NCBI GenBank assembly: GCA_009911175.1 | Contig: QXWX01000021.1 | Location: 17,861-81,860, forward strand | DNA from: Lachnospiraceae bacterium | GTDB taxonomy: Bacteria > Bacillota_A > Clostridia > Lachnospirales > Lachnospiraceae | Direction of reading: 5' to 3' | DNA: 64,000 bases | In this document: in pieces, positions 37,062 through 45,191 of the stretch | Layout: the number at the start of each line of letters is the position of its first letter | Numbering within the stretch: position 1 is the first letter of the stretch | The notes under the pieces: generated by a model | Seen by the model: the letters and a program-made list of their open reading frames with translations, nothing else | Database searches by the model: none | What the model was told of the DNA's origin: nothing | Translations under genes and position numbers: made by a program

Positions 37062-37991
37062 ATGAAAAGCGAATTTTATTTTCCGTCAAAGGATGGCAAT
37101 ACGGAGATCCATACGATTGAGTGGAAGCCGGAAGGCGAAGTGAAGGCGGTGCTGCAGATGTGCCATGGCATGGTAGAGTACATCGACCGCTATGATGAGT
37201 TCGCGCAGTATTTATGCGGACAGGGATTCTATGTTGTGGGGAATGATCATCTGGGACATGGGAAGTCTATACAGAGCAAGGCGGAATATGGTTTTTTCCA
37301 TGAGAAGTATGGCAATGCCTGTGTGCTGTCGGATATCCATACGCTGCGTCAGCGTACCATGAAAAAGTATCCGGAGATTCCTTACTTTATGCTGGGGCAC
37401 AGTATGGGCTCGATCCTGCTGCGCCAGTATATCCAGACCTATGGAACCGGGCTTGCCGGGGCGCTGCTGATCGGCGTCGTGGCGGAGCAGCCGGAGATTT
37501 CACTGCGTTTTGGACAGTTTCTGTGCCGCGTGATCGCGCTGGTGCGGGGATGGCATTACCGCAGCAGGCTTGTGGATAACGTGGTGACAGGCTCCTTCAA
37601 TAAAAAATATAAACCGGCCCGTACCCGCGCGGACTGGGTGACAGGCGATCCGGAAAAGCTGGATGCTTACGTTGCGGATCCTTTATGTTCCTTCGTATTT
37701 ACGGTGAATGCCTATTATCATTTGCTGGAGGGGATGCGGAAGATGCAGAAAAAGGAGAGTGTTTTCATGATTCCGAAGACGCTGCCGATCCTGTTTGCGG
37801 CCGGAACGGACGATCCGGTGGGCAGATATGGAAAGGGAGTGCGGAAGATCTATGAGAAGTACAAGGCAGCCGGGATTCGGGATGTGTCTCTCCGGCTGTA
37901 TGCAGGCGACCGGCATGAGCTGCTCAATGAGAGGGACCGGCAGCAGGTGACGGAGGACCTGTACCATTGGATTGAAGAGCGGGTGAAGTAA
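37062..37991 (+). CDS. Alpha/beta hydrolase, monoacylglycerol-lipase-like
   Basis: About 309 aa beginning MKSEFYFPSKDGNTEIHTIE; GTG and ATG starts up to 21 bp upstream are alternatives. The oxyanion/strand region MCHGMVEYIDRYDEFAQ, nucleophile elbow GHSMGS, acid in AAGTDDPVG and final His in GDRHELLNE make up a serine-hydrolase triad of the lysophospholipase/monoacylglycerol-lipase (Hydrolase_4) type. It is cytosolic, without a signal peptide. The gene follows citrate synthase by about 35 bp and may be cotranscribed. Confidence 0.8.
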   Translation: MKSEFYFPSKDGNTEIHTIEWKPEGEVKAVLQMCHGMVEYIDRYDEFAQYLCGQGFYVVGNDHLGHGKSIQSKAEYGFFHEKYGNACVLSDIHTLRQRTMKKYPEIPYFMLGHSMGSILLRQYIQTYGTGLAGALLIGVVAEQPEISLRFGQFLCRVIALVRGWHYRSRLVDNVVTGSFNKKYKPARTRADWVTGDPEKLDAYVADPLCSFVFTVNAYYHLLEGMRKMQKKESVFMIPKTLPILFAAGTDDPVGRYGKGVRKIYEKYKAAGIRDVSLRLYAGDRHELLNERDRQQVTEDLYHWIEERVK

Positions 37992-38000
37992 TAGCCATAG

Positions 38001-38107
38001 AAAAGGGGCTGTCGGGAATTGCGGATTGCCCGCAAGATATTGTTTTGCTGCATTGTAAATCACAGCAATATCTTACGGGCATATATCTGTTTCGAGACAG
38101 CCCCTTT
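38001..38107. terminator. Long hairpin, probable bidirectional terminator
   Basis: AAAAGGGGCTGTC at 38001-38013 pairs with GACAGCCCCTTTTT at about 38096-38109, and inside CGCAAGATATTG pairs with CAATATCTTACG. The T- and A-tracts at both ends fit a bidirectional terminator between the convergent hydrolase and sortase genes. Confidence 0.75.
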
Positions 38108-38151
38108 TTATGCGCTTTCAGAAAATCTCTTGTCTCCATCCTTGCAGCTGA

Positions 38152-39078
38152 TTATGACGGAGGCGCTTCCGGTGTCCCTGTATTTTCCGGGGTTCCCGCC
38201 GGATCTGCGGCCGGGGCTGCTGCAGCCGGATCCGTGGGATTTGCCGCATTTTCCGCGGGCTGGCTTACGATCTGTTTTTGATTGACCAGCTTCGCAACGA
38301 TCAGGCGGCGGTTGTTGGGCCGGTCTCCGATACAGGTGGACAGGGTGACCAGACGATCTTCGGGAGTTACGGTCATATCCTCCGCAAACTGGTTCTGCGG
38401 CTCCGGTATGCCCTGCAGCTCCTGGATAAACGCCGGCACGGAGTCTGGTACCTTCAGGTCATGGGTGGCGGAGATCAGTGTGTCGTCATGTACCACCTCT
38501 GCAATGATCTTATATTCAAGCTGTAGTTCCGGTGTGTAAATATACATATCCCGGTATGTATCAAAAAATCCTCTGTCAATATAATTTTTCAGGTCTCCGA
38601 AGTAGGAACCGTCCAGCATGTCATGTCCATAGATGACAGTGATCGGATCGGTAAAGTCCTTTGCGTTGACCATTCGTGAATAGATTGAGCCAGGCAGTGC
38701 CGCTACGCCCTCGAAAGTGACGTTCAGGTAATAATCCTCTTCCTGTGTGGAACTCTGCATGACAGGATAATTGACCTGTGTGCCGGGGATTTCGATGAAA
38801 GCATAAGCATCCGGGTTGATGGCCCATAATCCCTGGAAATCTATTTTCTGCGGCACGGTATCCAGGACCGGCTCCGGTTCCGGCTGTACTTCCGGTTCTT
38901 CTATCTTTATGGATTCTGCGGCCGCTTTTTTTACAGGTTCTTCGGGCTTGTCATCCTTGAGTTTCATGAATCCGATGCCTATGACGACACCTATGACACA
39001 AAGTGCCGCAGCAAGGATACCGACAAGAACCAGGATTAAAGTTTTATCATTCGTATGTCGTTTTCTTTTCTGATCCAT
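38152..39078 (-). CDS. srtB: Class B sortase
   Basis: A 308-aa transpeptidase that anchors proteins to the cell wall. It has an N-terminal cytoplasmic stretch, a signal-anchor helix (about residues 14-38), an acidic Pro/Glu linker and the catalytic domain: VIYGHDMLDGSYFGDL with the catalytic His, RLVTLSTCIGDRPNNRRLIV with catalytic Cys (TLSTC) and Arg. A low-complexity Ala/Pro/Thr tail of about 40 residues follows. No LPxTG-type substrate is encoded nearby. It is convergent with the hydrolase. Confidence 0.9.
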   Translation of the reverse strand: MDQKRKRHTNDKTLILVLVGILAAALCVIGVVIGIGFMKLKDDKPEEPVKKAAAESIKIEEPEVQPEPEPVLDTVPQKIDFQGLWAINPDAYAFIEIPGTQVNYPVMQSSTQEEDYYLNVTFEGVAALPGSIYSRMVNAKDFTDPITVIYGHDMLDGSYFGDLKNYIDRGFFDTYRDMYIYTPELQLEYKIIAEVVHDDTLISATHDLKVPDSVPAFIQELQGIPEPQNQFAEDMTVTPEDRLVTLSTCIGDRPNNRRLIVAKLVNQKQIVSQPAENAANPTDPAAAAPAADPAGTPENTGTPEAPPS

Positions 39079-39189
39079 ATTTTATGCTCCTTTCTCACCC
39101 TGATATCTTATCACTATCGAAGGAAAAAGGCAAATGGAAATGTGAGGACGTCCAGCCAGCACCCGTGGAGGCTGGCTGGGGGGAGGAGA

Positions 39190-40167
39190 TCAGGAGACGC
39201 GTATGGCATTTCCGGCGTAGATAAGGTTGGGGTTGGAGATTCCGTTCAGGGACATCAGGGTGGTGACGGAGGTCCCGAAGCGGACCGCGATCCCGCTCAG
39301 GGTGTCGCCGGACTGGATGGTATAGTACCGCGGGGCGGAGCCGCTTTTTTCCGGGACGCGTATGGTCTGGCCGGGGTGGATCAGATTCGGATCGGAAATG
39401 TTGTTCAGTGCGGCCAGCGCCTGGTAGGTGGTGCCGTATCTTACCGCGATCTCACTCAAGGTATCCCCGGGCTGGACGACATAGGTGATATAGTCCGCCG
39501 GGGGCGGTGTGGGTTTCGGCGGGGGAGTCGGCTTGCTGCCCAGGTGGTTCAGGCCGGCTTTTCGGATGACGGAAGCATAATCCACATAACCGGTGTCCAG
39601 GTCTACATTTCCTGCGATTCCGGGGATGCTTCCGGTGCTTGTGTACTGCCAGATGCCGTAGTCGATTCCATCGTAACGGCTGCCGTAACGGGCAAACCAC
39701 AGTGCATAGCGCCGGTTCAGATCCCGGGAAAGATAGGTCTCCAGGAAATTCTGATTGCTGTAATACATGGCAAAATATCCCCGCTCCTCGATCCGGTCGC
39801 AGAAGGCTGTTACAATCTGGGTTGCCAGCGCAGGCGTGATCGTTACACCGTTTTGTTCGGCATAGGTTACGGAAGCGTGTTCAATATCGTAGCAGATAGG
39901 ATATTCCATCCGGTATGGGGCGATCACCTCCAGACATCCGTCCGCCTCCTTCCTGGCATCCTCCGGGCTGAGGGCATAGCAGAACCAGTACGCGCCTGCC
40001 GGGAGTCCGATGCGATTGCATTCGGCCGCGTTTCTGCGGAACTGCTGGTCCGGCGTCCGGAAGCCATATCCGGCACGCAGCATGGCGAACTGATATCCGG
40101 CGCCTTTCACCTGCGCCCAATCTACAATTCCCTGAAATTCACTGACATCAAGTCCCTTTATACTCAT
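39190..40167 (-). CDS. GH25 lysozyme with two LysM domains
   Basis: A 325-aa muramidase. Residues about 1-195 are glycoside hydrolase family 25, with the start [20 protein letters not shown] carrying the catalytic Asp, and [18 protein letters not shown] ([10 protein letters not shown]) with the acid pair. Two C-terminal LysM modules follow a Pro-rich linker: [20 protein letters not shown] and [20 protein letters not shown]. No signal peptide is visible, as in many GH25/LysM proteins of Clostridia. It is probably a host autolysin, although GH25 also serves as phage endolysin. GAAAGGAG precedes the ATG. Confidence 0.9.
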   Translation of the reverse strand: MSIKGLDVSEFQGIVDWAQVKGAGYQFAMLRAGYGFRTPDQQFRRNAAECNRIGLPAGAYWFCYALSPEDARKEADGCLEVIAPYRMEYPICYDIEHASVTYAEQNGVTITPALATQIVTAFCDRIEERGYFAMYYSNQNFLETYLSRDLNRRYALWFARYGSRYDGIDYGIWQYTSTGSIPGIAGNVDLDTGYVDYASVIRKAGLNHLGSKPTPPPKPTPPPADYITYVVQPGDTLSEIAVRYGTTYQALAALNNISDPNLIHPGQTIRVPEKSGSAPRYYTIQSGDTLSGIAVRFGTSVTTLMSLNGISNPNLIYAGNAIRVS

Positions 40168-40240
40168 GAAAAACTCCTTTCTCAGGATGATGTTCTGTCT
40201 CTTTATTATATGAAAGAAAATCCGGGTTGCTCATAATTTA

Positions 40241-40255
40241 TTAATAATTTCATAA
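40241..40255. other. Candidate attachment core, decayed prophage left end
   Basis: TTAATAATTTCATAA here is identical to 49314-49328. In both places it lies about 80 bp from the stop of a closely related integrase gene, beyond a shared hairpin. A core att site for this integrase is the simplest reading. Confidence 0.5.
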
Positions 40256-40267
40256 AATAAAAATATT

Positions 40268-40292
40268 AAAACCCCGTATTTACGGGGTTTTT
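40268..40292. terminator. Terminator at integrase 3' end, copy 1
   Basis: AAACCCCGT-ATTT-ACGGGGTTTTT forms a short strong stem. A tracts and T tracts on both sides would allow use by the integrase and by the GH25 side. The same hairpin with paired changes is at 49341-49365. Confidence 0.75.
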
Positions 40293-40321
40293 GGACAATT
40301 TTGTCACTAACGTAAACGAAA

Positions 40322-41126
40322 TTATGTACTGTTTTTCACTGGAATTTTAATCTTTTCAATCTCTTTTCGAAGCTCCTCAACTGTCCTGTGCCCATAGACC
40401 TTGTTTGTAATATCTTGGAAAGCATGTCCAAGCATACGTTTCCGATCATTTTCATTCACCTGATATTTCTCACAGAGCATGGAAAATGTGTGTCTGGCAT
40501 CATGGGGAGTATGTCTCTGCATCCCGATCCGCTCCAAAGTCTCATACATCCTGTTCCGAAATGTGTTTGGCGTTATATCCAGAATTGTACTCTGCTTTTT
40601 TATAAAGTGCTTTACTAAAGCATAGATTCCAGAGTGTATCGGGACAATACGATCTTTCCCGGCATTGGTTTTGACTCCGCCCCGGAAATATTTTTGTTCC
40701 AGATTCACCTCCATAGATTCATATGCTTTTATCGTGTAGCCAGAATAGCACATGATCAGAAGAAATTCCACGATAGGATCATTCTTGTGCTTCCAGAGTA
40801 TTGCAAGCTCGTCCTCAGAAAATGGGATGCCATGTTCTTCGTCTTCCGCTTTCTTTGGTGCTGTTCAGAGTCCGGTTCTGGTCGAAGTCGTTCAGGGTCC
40901 GTTCGAATCCCGGATAATAGGTTCCGGCATGCCAGGCAGTCAGGACGGCAAAGCCCTTCATATAATCATCCACGTAGCAGATCGCTTTCACAGGGGCGTA
41001 TTGGCCGGGGGCGATCAGCTCTGTGGAAGGCGGATAGACGCCATAGGGATTACGGCGCTTTCCGGACAGTTTTTTGATGGATCCGTAGCCGTTGGGGAGC
41101 TTGGGGTATTTCTTTTTACGTGCCAT
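40322..41126 (-). pseudogene. int: Tyrosine integrase, internally deleted copy
   Basis: The N-terminal part starts MARKKKYPKLPNGYGSIKKL at 41126 and matches the intact integrase (49406-50563) to TLNST. About 350 bp encoding most of the core-binding domain are deleted at about 40858, and the C-terminal catalytic part resumes in another frame. The first catalytic Arg has become Thr (CYSGYTIKA, intact CYSGYRIKA). HDARHTF, LGHAFQD and VYGHRT are kept. It is certainly inactive. Confidence 0.85.
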
Positions 41127-41172
41127 TGTATCATCCTCCTGAAAAAAAGGTATAAAAATAACAGCCTGTCCA

Positions 41173-41278
41173 TTGCAGGCCGCCACCAAAGATGATACAA
41201 TACGTTTGTGCTAAATTTTGATTGTACATCTTCGGATGTATCTAAAGACCGTTCCTGTTGGCGCAGGGGCGGTTTTTC
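41173..41278 (+). ncRNA. Putative small RNA divergent from integrase, copy 1
   Basis: A promoter TTGCAG (41173-41178), a 17-bp spacer and TACAAT (41196-41201) point away from the integrase. About 70 bases downstream is a terminator hairpin ACCG...CGGT followed by TTTTT (41272). Between them is the hairpin GTACATC-TTCG-GATGTAT. No ORF is present. The second copy at 50609-50716 keeps the promoter and first hairpin exactly, while the terminator stem has changed yet still pairs. Confidence 0.5.
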
Positions 41279-41280
41279 AT

Positions 41281-41826
41281 TTACGGTAGAAAATCAGATA
41301 TTTTGATTGTCAGGTCATCAAATATATGAGTTTGTATCGGATCATCAAAGGTATGTTGACATGAATCCTCCTCACCTTCAAAGCAATAGGTTTGGACGAT
41401 TTTTGTTATGGGATTCACGATCCAGTATTCCCGTACCCCAGCAGTACGATATTTGAAAAGTTTTATGGAATAGTCCATCCGGGAGGTGCTGGGGGAAGTA
41501 ATCTCAATGATCCAGTCGGGAGCGCCTTCGCATCCCCGATCGGACAGCTTATCTTTATCACAGATAACGGAGATGTCCGGCTCTACCCATACCTTATCAT
41601 TAGAGTTTAGATTTACTGCAAACGGGGCGGGATAAACTTCGCAAGAACCAGACTTATTTTTTATGTGGTTATGGATTACTGATGTCAGTTCCATAATAAG
41701 TTTTTGATGAATCCGGTTCGGTGGCGCCATGGCGTACAGCTTCCCATCGATCAGCTCCGCACGCTGGCCGTCCGGAAGGTTCCAGTAATCTTCGGATGTA
41801 TAAACTTGTTTTTGTGGTAATGGCAT
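41281..41826 (-). CDS. Uma2-family restriction endonuclease-like protein
   Basis: A 181-aa protein of the Uma2 (DUF820) fold, a PD-(D/E)XK nuclease superfamily member widespread on mobile DNA. It begins MPLPQKQVYTSEDYWNLPDG, then RAELIDGKLYAMAPPNRIHQ. The active-site region reads VEPDISVICDKDKLSDRGCE followed by GAPDWIIEITSPSTS, giving the PD...ExT/K arrangement. The ATG has an AGGAAGGAGTG site. It lies at the left end of the decayed prophage. Its true role is unknown. Confidence 0.8.
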   Translation of the reverse strand: MPLPQKQVYTSEDYWNLPDGQRAELIDGKLYAMAPPNRIHQKLIMELTSVIHNHIKNKSGSCEVYPAPFAVNLNSNDKVWVEPDISVICDKDKLSDRGCEGAPDWIIEITSPSTSRMDYSIKLFKYRTAGVREYWIVNPITKIVQTYCFEGEEDSCQHTFDDPIQTHIFDDLTIKISDFLP

Positions 41827-41846
41827 AATATCACTCCTTCCTACTA

Positions 41847-42128
41847 CTATAGATTCAATTGCTGCAAATCAAACCACTTTAATCTTTTGTAGATATCTCC
41901 ACGGCTATCGATCTCTTCCACAGATATTATTTTGATCACATCATCAACTGTATATAATATTCTTATATTTCCGACTTTCATTCTGTACATGTTATGGCCT
42001 TGCAATTTTTTTATATCTGTTCCTTTTGGAAGTTTGTATATTGCGATTAACAACCGTTCCTGTATTTTTCGAGGCTGCTTTTTTTAAAATTTTTCAGCAG
42101 ATTTTTGGATGATGATTTTATAATTCAT
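41847..42128 (-). pseudogene. RelE/ParE-type toxin with a nonsense codon
   Basis: Read from the ATG at 42128, the frame is MNYKIIIQKSAEKF, then TAA (42084-42086), then KKQPRKIQERLLIAIYKLPK and RMKVGNIRILYTVDDVIKII. This is the RelE/ParE fold, with the C-terminal basic/aromatic residues expected of an mRNA interferase or gyrase poison. The start overlaps the stop of the upstream antitoxin gene by 4 bp (ATGA), the usual operon order. The stop in codon 15 inactivates it unless translation restarts internally at TTG 42053. Confidence 0.7.
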
Positions 42129-42343
42129 AGTTTTACTCCTAATTCAGACGCAAGCGTCTCGATTGGAACACCATGTCCATCATTTACCATTTTTGCACGT
42201 TCAATCATTTCTAAATCCCATTCATCGGGTTCTATTTCTTCAATATCGGTTTTTGCAATATCCAGAATAAGATTTGTAATATATGCAAGTTTATATTCTG
42301 GCAATCCGTCAATGATCTGTTTTAATTTTTCTCTTTCACCCAT
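42125..42343 (-). CDS. Putative antitoxin of the RelE-like toxin
   Basis: A 72-aa acidic protein, MGEREKLKQIIDGLPEYKLA followed by ITNLILDIAKTDIEEIEPDE and ending in LASELGVKL. It is directly upstream of, and overlaps by 4 bp, the RelE-like gene, as in type II toxin-antitoxin operons with antitoxin first. The sequence pattern resembles antitoxins accompanying this RelE group in Clostridia. It appears intact, so the cell keeps an antitoxin without a toxin. Confidence 0.6.
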   Translation of the reverse strand: MGEREKLKQIIDGLPEYKLAYITNLILDIAKTDIEEIEPDEWDLEMIERAKMVNDGHGVPIETLASELGVKL

Positions 42344-42385
42344 GATTTTTGTCCTTCCTAAATTTTTATATAAATACTGATACGG

Positions 42386-42853
42386 TTATACCATTTTCAT
42401 CACTGCTAAGTTTGGGATAAAGTATATGGTATAGTTATCAATATTTGTCATAATCCCATATTTATCCCGGTAGCATTCTATACATTCCAGAAGATATTCC
42501 TCCGTCACATTTAGAAATTCGGAGATTTCATACTGATTTTGGCATCCAGCTTCGTATGCCTTGACAATCCCCATCAGCCCGATCGTGCGCTGGTATCCGT
42601 TTAGCCGCGCCTGCCGTTCCTGTTTCCGGTTCCATGAGACGGACATATCAATGATGTTGCCTACGGTGGTTTCATGGTGGCCTAGCTCTTCGGCAAGGAC
42701 GCAGGCTTTTTCGGCTGTCGTTTTCAATTTGTTTGATAGAGCTATATTTCCATCTATGTATAAACCGGAAAGATGTTCGGATAACGGAAAATCTTCATCT
42801 ATAAAAATACCTTTAGAATCAGCCTCGTGTAATAATTTTCCATAGTTATTCAA
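42386..42853 (-). CDS. ImmA/IrrE-like phage metallopeptidase
   Basis: A 155-aa protein. The segment KACVLAEELGHHETTVGNII has the ExxHH arrangement used by small phage ImmA-like proteins in place of a canonical HExxH. A C-terminal helical part with YEISEFLNVTEEYLLECIEC follows. The start is TTG at 42853 with GGGGAG upstream. It lies between the antitoxin and the CI-like repressor on the same strand; in ICEBs1 the ImmA protein cleaves the repressor to induce excision, and the same role is likely here. Confidence 0.7.
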   Translation of the reverse strand: MNNYGKLLHEADSKGIFIDEDFPLSEHLSGLYIDGNIALSNKLKTTAEKACVLAEELGHHETTVGNIIDMSVSWNRKQERQARLNGYQRTIGLMGIVKAYEAGCQNQYEISEFLNVTEEYLLECIECYRDKYGIMTNIDNYTIYFIPNLAVMKMV

Positions 42854-42902
42854 ATAATCAACTCCCCTTTTATGTATGGATCGGTGGCTATACGAAACAA
42901 AA

Positions 42903-43226
42903 TCATTTTTTGCGCTTATTTCTAATAAATTCTATATAGTTTGCAACATCTTCTTGCTCTGCTTCAGTCAAATCAGACGTATCAAGATGAGCTGCGACAG
43001 TGATAGGTTCATATTTCGTGTTTAGCATCATTTTTTCTAAATCATCAGCAGAAATGCCGATCGCTTGACATATTTTACATACGTTTACATATCCCGCTTT
43101 TTCAGCGCCCCGTTCTAAAATAGCCTTAACAGTTGAATAAGGCAAGTCTGATTTTTTTACTATATCAGAAACTTTTATATTTTTTTCAGCCATTAATTTT
43201 CTTAATATTTCAGCTCTTTGTTCCAT
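42903..43226 (-). CDS. CI-like HTH repressor of the decayed prophage
   Basis: A 107-aa protein with an N-terminal helix-turn-helix: LRKLMAEKNIKVSDIVKKSD followed by LPYSTVKAILERG, and a short acidic C-terminal helix (DLTEAEQEDVANYIEFIRNK). AAGGAGGTAACCGAC precedes the ATG. It is divergent from the chimeric head gene, with an operator-rich 155-bp gap between, and is followed by the ImmA-like gene. This is the repressor/protease pair of the prophage switch, still intact although its target early operon is gone. Confidence 0.75.
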   Translation of the reverse strand: MEQRAEILRKLMAEKNIKVSDIVKKSDLPYSTVKAILERGAEKAGYVNVCKICQAIGISADDLEKMMLNTKYEPITVAAHLDTSDLTEAEQEDVANYIEFIRNKRKK

Positions 43227-43283
43227 GTCGGTTACCTCCTTGCTTCAATATTACAATATTGCGTAAAGAAAGTAAATATAAAA

Positions 43284-43359
43284 TTGCAAGATTCTGCAAA
43301 AAATATGCTGATAATTGCGCATATTGCAATATCGTAATAATATAAAAGCGCAATTGCGC
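43284..43359. promoter_or_regulatory. Operator cluster of the decayed prophage switch
   Basis: Palindromic sites are seen between the divergent repressor and rightward gene: TTGCAAGATTCTGCAA (43284-43299), TTGCGCATATTGCAA (43315-43329) and GCGCAATTGCGC (43348-43359). The shared half-site TTGC/GCAA suggests the CI-like repressor binding sites. Confidence 0.6.
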
Positions 43360-43381
43360 AATTTCAAGGAGGTGAGTAATA

Positions 43382-44275
43382 TTGATTACAGTAAAAGTAA
43401 ATAATCTTGAAGCGGAAATGAAGAGAAAAGGAATATCAAGGAATGATATTGCGCAGGGCTTTGCGCATGGAGATTCTTATGAAAAGCTGGTAAGGAACCT
43501 CCGGCAGAGATTTGGAAAGGTCAGCCGGAAGGATGCTTACAGGCTGATCTATACGGAAGGGACTTATGTGATGGCGGAGGCCACCATGCAGCCCTTCACA
43601 GAGGATTTTGAGGAGTATCGGCTGTCCACTGCGGCAGATGGGAAAGTATGTGATATCTGCCGGGAGCTTGCAAAAAAGAAGTTCCGGATCCAGGACAGAC
43701 AGCCAGGTGTGAACTTTCCTCCGCTCCATCCCTGGTGCAGATGCACGTTTACGATCGAGGTAGAAGACTGGGATAAGTGGATGGAGGATTATGAGCAGAG
43801 ACACGGGAATGTGCAGGCTGGAAAAATTGCAAAAGGGTTGAATGATGGAGGGGAAAATGCTATACTTGGTGAAACAAACGATAAGGAAAAAGCGGATGTG
43901 CATATAGTAGGTAAGATTGATAAAAATATTTATAAATGCATAACAGAAGACATCATAACAGATGAAGTTATTATAACGGATGAGCGTATTCAGCATATCA
44001 GGAAAAGACATCCGAATGACTACGAACGATTTTATAGTTACATACCGGAAATTATAGAGAATCCAGATTATATTATTGAAGCGAACAAGTCGAATACAGC
44101 CGTAATTTTGAAAGAAATTGAAGAGCAAGGTGAAAAATTCAAATTGGTTTTACGCTTAAAGGTGGAAAGTGATCCGGCAGAGTACAAGAATTCGATTATG
44201 ACATTTTGGTATATCGGAGATACAACTTGGAGGAAGTCTTTGAAAAATAAGAAAATACTTTACAAGCGTGAATAA
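43382..44275 (+). CDS. Chimera: Cro-like start, minor head protein, PBECR-type nuclease domain
   Basis: 297 aa from a TTG behind AAGGAGGTGAG. Residues 1-25 (MITVKVNNLEAEMKRKGISR) look like the opening of a phage Cro/CI-type HTH protein. From about residue 30 it is the C-terminal half of an SPP1 gp7-like minor head protein (KDAYRLIYTEGTYVMAEATM, PPLHPWCRCTF). From about residue 175 to the end it reads IITDEVIITDERIQHIRKRH and ends with IMTFWYIGDTTW, a PBECR-type (phage-barnase-EndoU-colicin-RelE-like) nuclease domain often attached to such head proteins. The deletion removed the early genes, terminase and portal. Confidence 0.7.
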   Translation: MITVKVNNLEAEMKRKGISRNDIAQGFAHGDSYEKLVRNLRQRFGKVSRKDAYRLIYTEGTYVMAEATMQPFTEDFEEYRLSTAADGKVCDICRELAKKKFRIQDRQPGVNFPPLHPWCRCTFTIEVEDWDKWMEDYEQRHGNVQAGKIAKGLNDGGENAILGETNDKEKADVHIVGKIDKNIYKCITEDIITDEVIITDERIQHIRKRHPNDYERFYSYIPEIIENPDYIIEANKSNTAVILKEIEEQGEKFKLVLRLKVESDPAEYKNSIMTFWYIGDTTWRKSLKNKKILYKRE

Positions 44276-44287
44276 AAAAGGTACAAT
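44259..44287 (+). promoter_or_regulatory. Promoter of the structured RNA interval
   Basis: TTTACA (44259-44264), 17-bp spacer, TACAAT (44282-44287), overlapping the end of the chimeric head gene. This is a good sigma-A type promoter placed exactly before the structured interval. Confidence 0.6.
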
Positions 44288-44293
44288 AGTCGT

Positions 44294-44600
44294 ACAGATA
44301 AACAGAGAGACTTTGAGGTGAAAAGTGCGTCGTCATGCGCCACATGCTTCGGCAATGGGCAAAAGAGATGCCGGGAGTGACGCTCCGGCCAAAGTTTCTC
44401 TGTTATCGTTTTACGTAGAGGGAAGGACTTTTTGAGGTGGAAGATTTCGTACGGTCCACACGCCGATGGTACTGACAGGGGAAACCCGAGAGATGCAGGA
44501 GAAGCGTACGCCTGCCAAAGAGTTCTGGTTCTTTTATCTTATAGAATTATATTTGATGAAATAAACCACCAGTCATTCAGGCCGGTGGTTTTCTTATGCG
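44294..44600 (+). ncRNA. Putative structured RNA with two related domains
   Basis: No long ORF, but strong base pairing. Domain 1 (about 44297-44408) is closed by GATAAACAGAGAGACTTTG against CAAAGTTTCTCTGTTATC. Domain 2 (about 44426-44526) is closed by GGACTTTTTG against CAAAGAGTTC, with an inner CGTACG/CGTACG pair (44448, 44505) and a GGG-GAAA-CCC tetraloop stem. Both domains share the order ACTTT(TT)GAGGTG, CGCC, a GGG/AAA block, GAGATGC, GG, AG, and GCC-AAAG. Domain 2 contains CGCCGATGGTACTG, also found in 5S rRNA loop E regions. A terminator ends the unit. Confidence 0.55.
44562..44597 (+). terminator. Terminator after the structured RNA
   Basis: AAACCACC and GGTGGTTT form an 8-bp stem around a short loop, followed by TCTTA. 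It is placed about 25 bp before the thioredoxin-like remnant. Confidence 0.7.
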
Positions 44601-44617
44601 AATTTGGAGGTTCACAC

Positions 44618-44749
44618 ATGAGAAAACTACTTTTTTTCCATTCCCCATGGTGCCCGCCGTGCCGGTTCTATGAGAAGGAGTTTATCTTCCCGCTCATCCG
44701 GATGGCCGGTGCGGATAAGGTTCAGAAGGTTAATGCACAGGAGCTATAG
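44618..44749 (+). pseudogene. Thioredoxin-like protein, truncated
   Basis: A 43-aa frame starting MRKLLFFHSPWCPPCRFYEK behind TTGGAGG. The CPPC redox motif follows the first strand, as in small phage thioredoxin-like proteins of 80-100 aa. The frame stops after KVNAQEL, before the second half of the fold, so the C-terminal strands and the cis-Pro are missing. Confidence 0.6.
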
Positions 44750-44792
44750 ACATTAAAAAGGTTGCTGAATTTTTGGAAGGGAGTGATGTGTT

Positions 44793-45080
44793 TTGATTGA
44801 GGTGGGTCTCCGGAAGGATGGAATCATGATAAGCGGCCATGCGGGCTATGCTCCGACAGGTTCTGACATTGTCTGTGCCGGAGTGACGGCGCTTACGCAG
44901 GAACTGATCAGATCAATGGAAGGATTAACGGATGACCGAATAGAAACGGATATCGGGAGCGGTATGGCATCGATCCAATATGGGGATTTATCAGAAAAAG
45001 GAAGACTTCTGATAGATTCCTTTTTTATTGGTATCTGTATGATTGCGGAAAAATTTCCGGACTATGTGCGGATTACATGA
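44793..45080 (+). CDS. Prp-type cysteine protease
   Basis: A 95-aa protein with the hallmark GHAGYAPTGSDIVCAGVTAL: His and Cys of the GHAx6-GxDIVCA motif form the catalytic dyad. Host Prp trims the N-terminal extension of ribosomal protein L27; phage Prp-like proteases in this genomic position process capsid or scaffold proteins (known for some staphylococcal phages). It lies directly before the scaffold/capsid chimera. The start is a TTG behind GGAAGGGAGTG. Confidence 0.8.
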   Translation: MIEVGLRKDGIMISGHAGYAPTGSDIVCAGVTALTQELIRSMEGLTDDRIETDIGSGMASIQYGDLSEKGRLLIDSFFIGICMIAEKFPDYVRIT

Positions 45081-45191
45081 CCAGGCGTGGAAGTCGTAAA
45101 ACTCTACGGGATCAAAAAGGGCAGGCGTGGATCCCTGAAAAGCTACGGGAAACAATGCAACAAGGAACACGAAAAACGATGGAGGCAGGAT

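Noticed and set aside
39055..40236. A 393-codon plus-strand frame opposite the GH25 lysozyme
   Set aside because: The minus strand encodes a convincing GH25/LysM protein; the opposite frame has only Gly/Asp-rich low-complexity sequence arising from the LysM repeats.
44294..44600. A complete 5S rRNA gene or a tRNA
   Set aside because: Only a short block resembles 5S rRNA; the helix I-III sequences are absent, and no cloverleaf with anticodon can be drawn.
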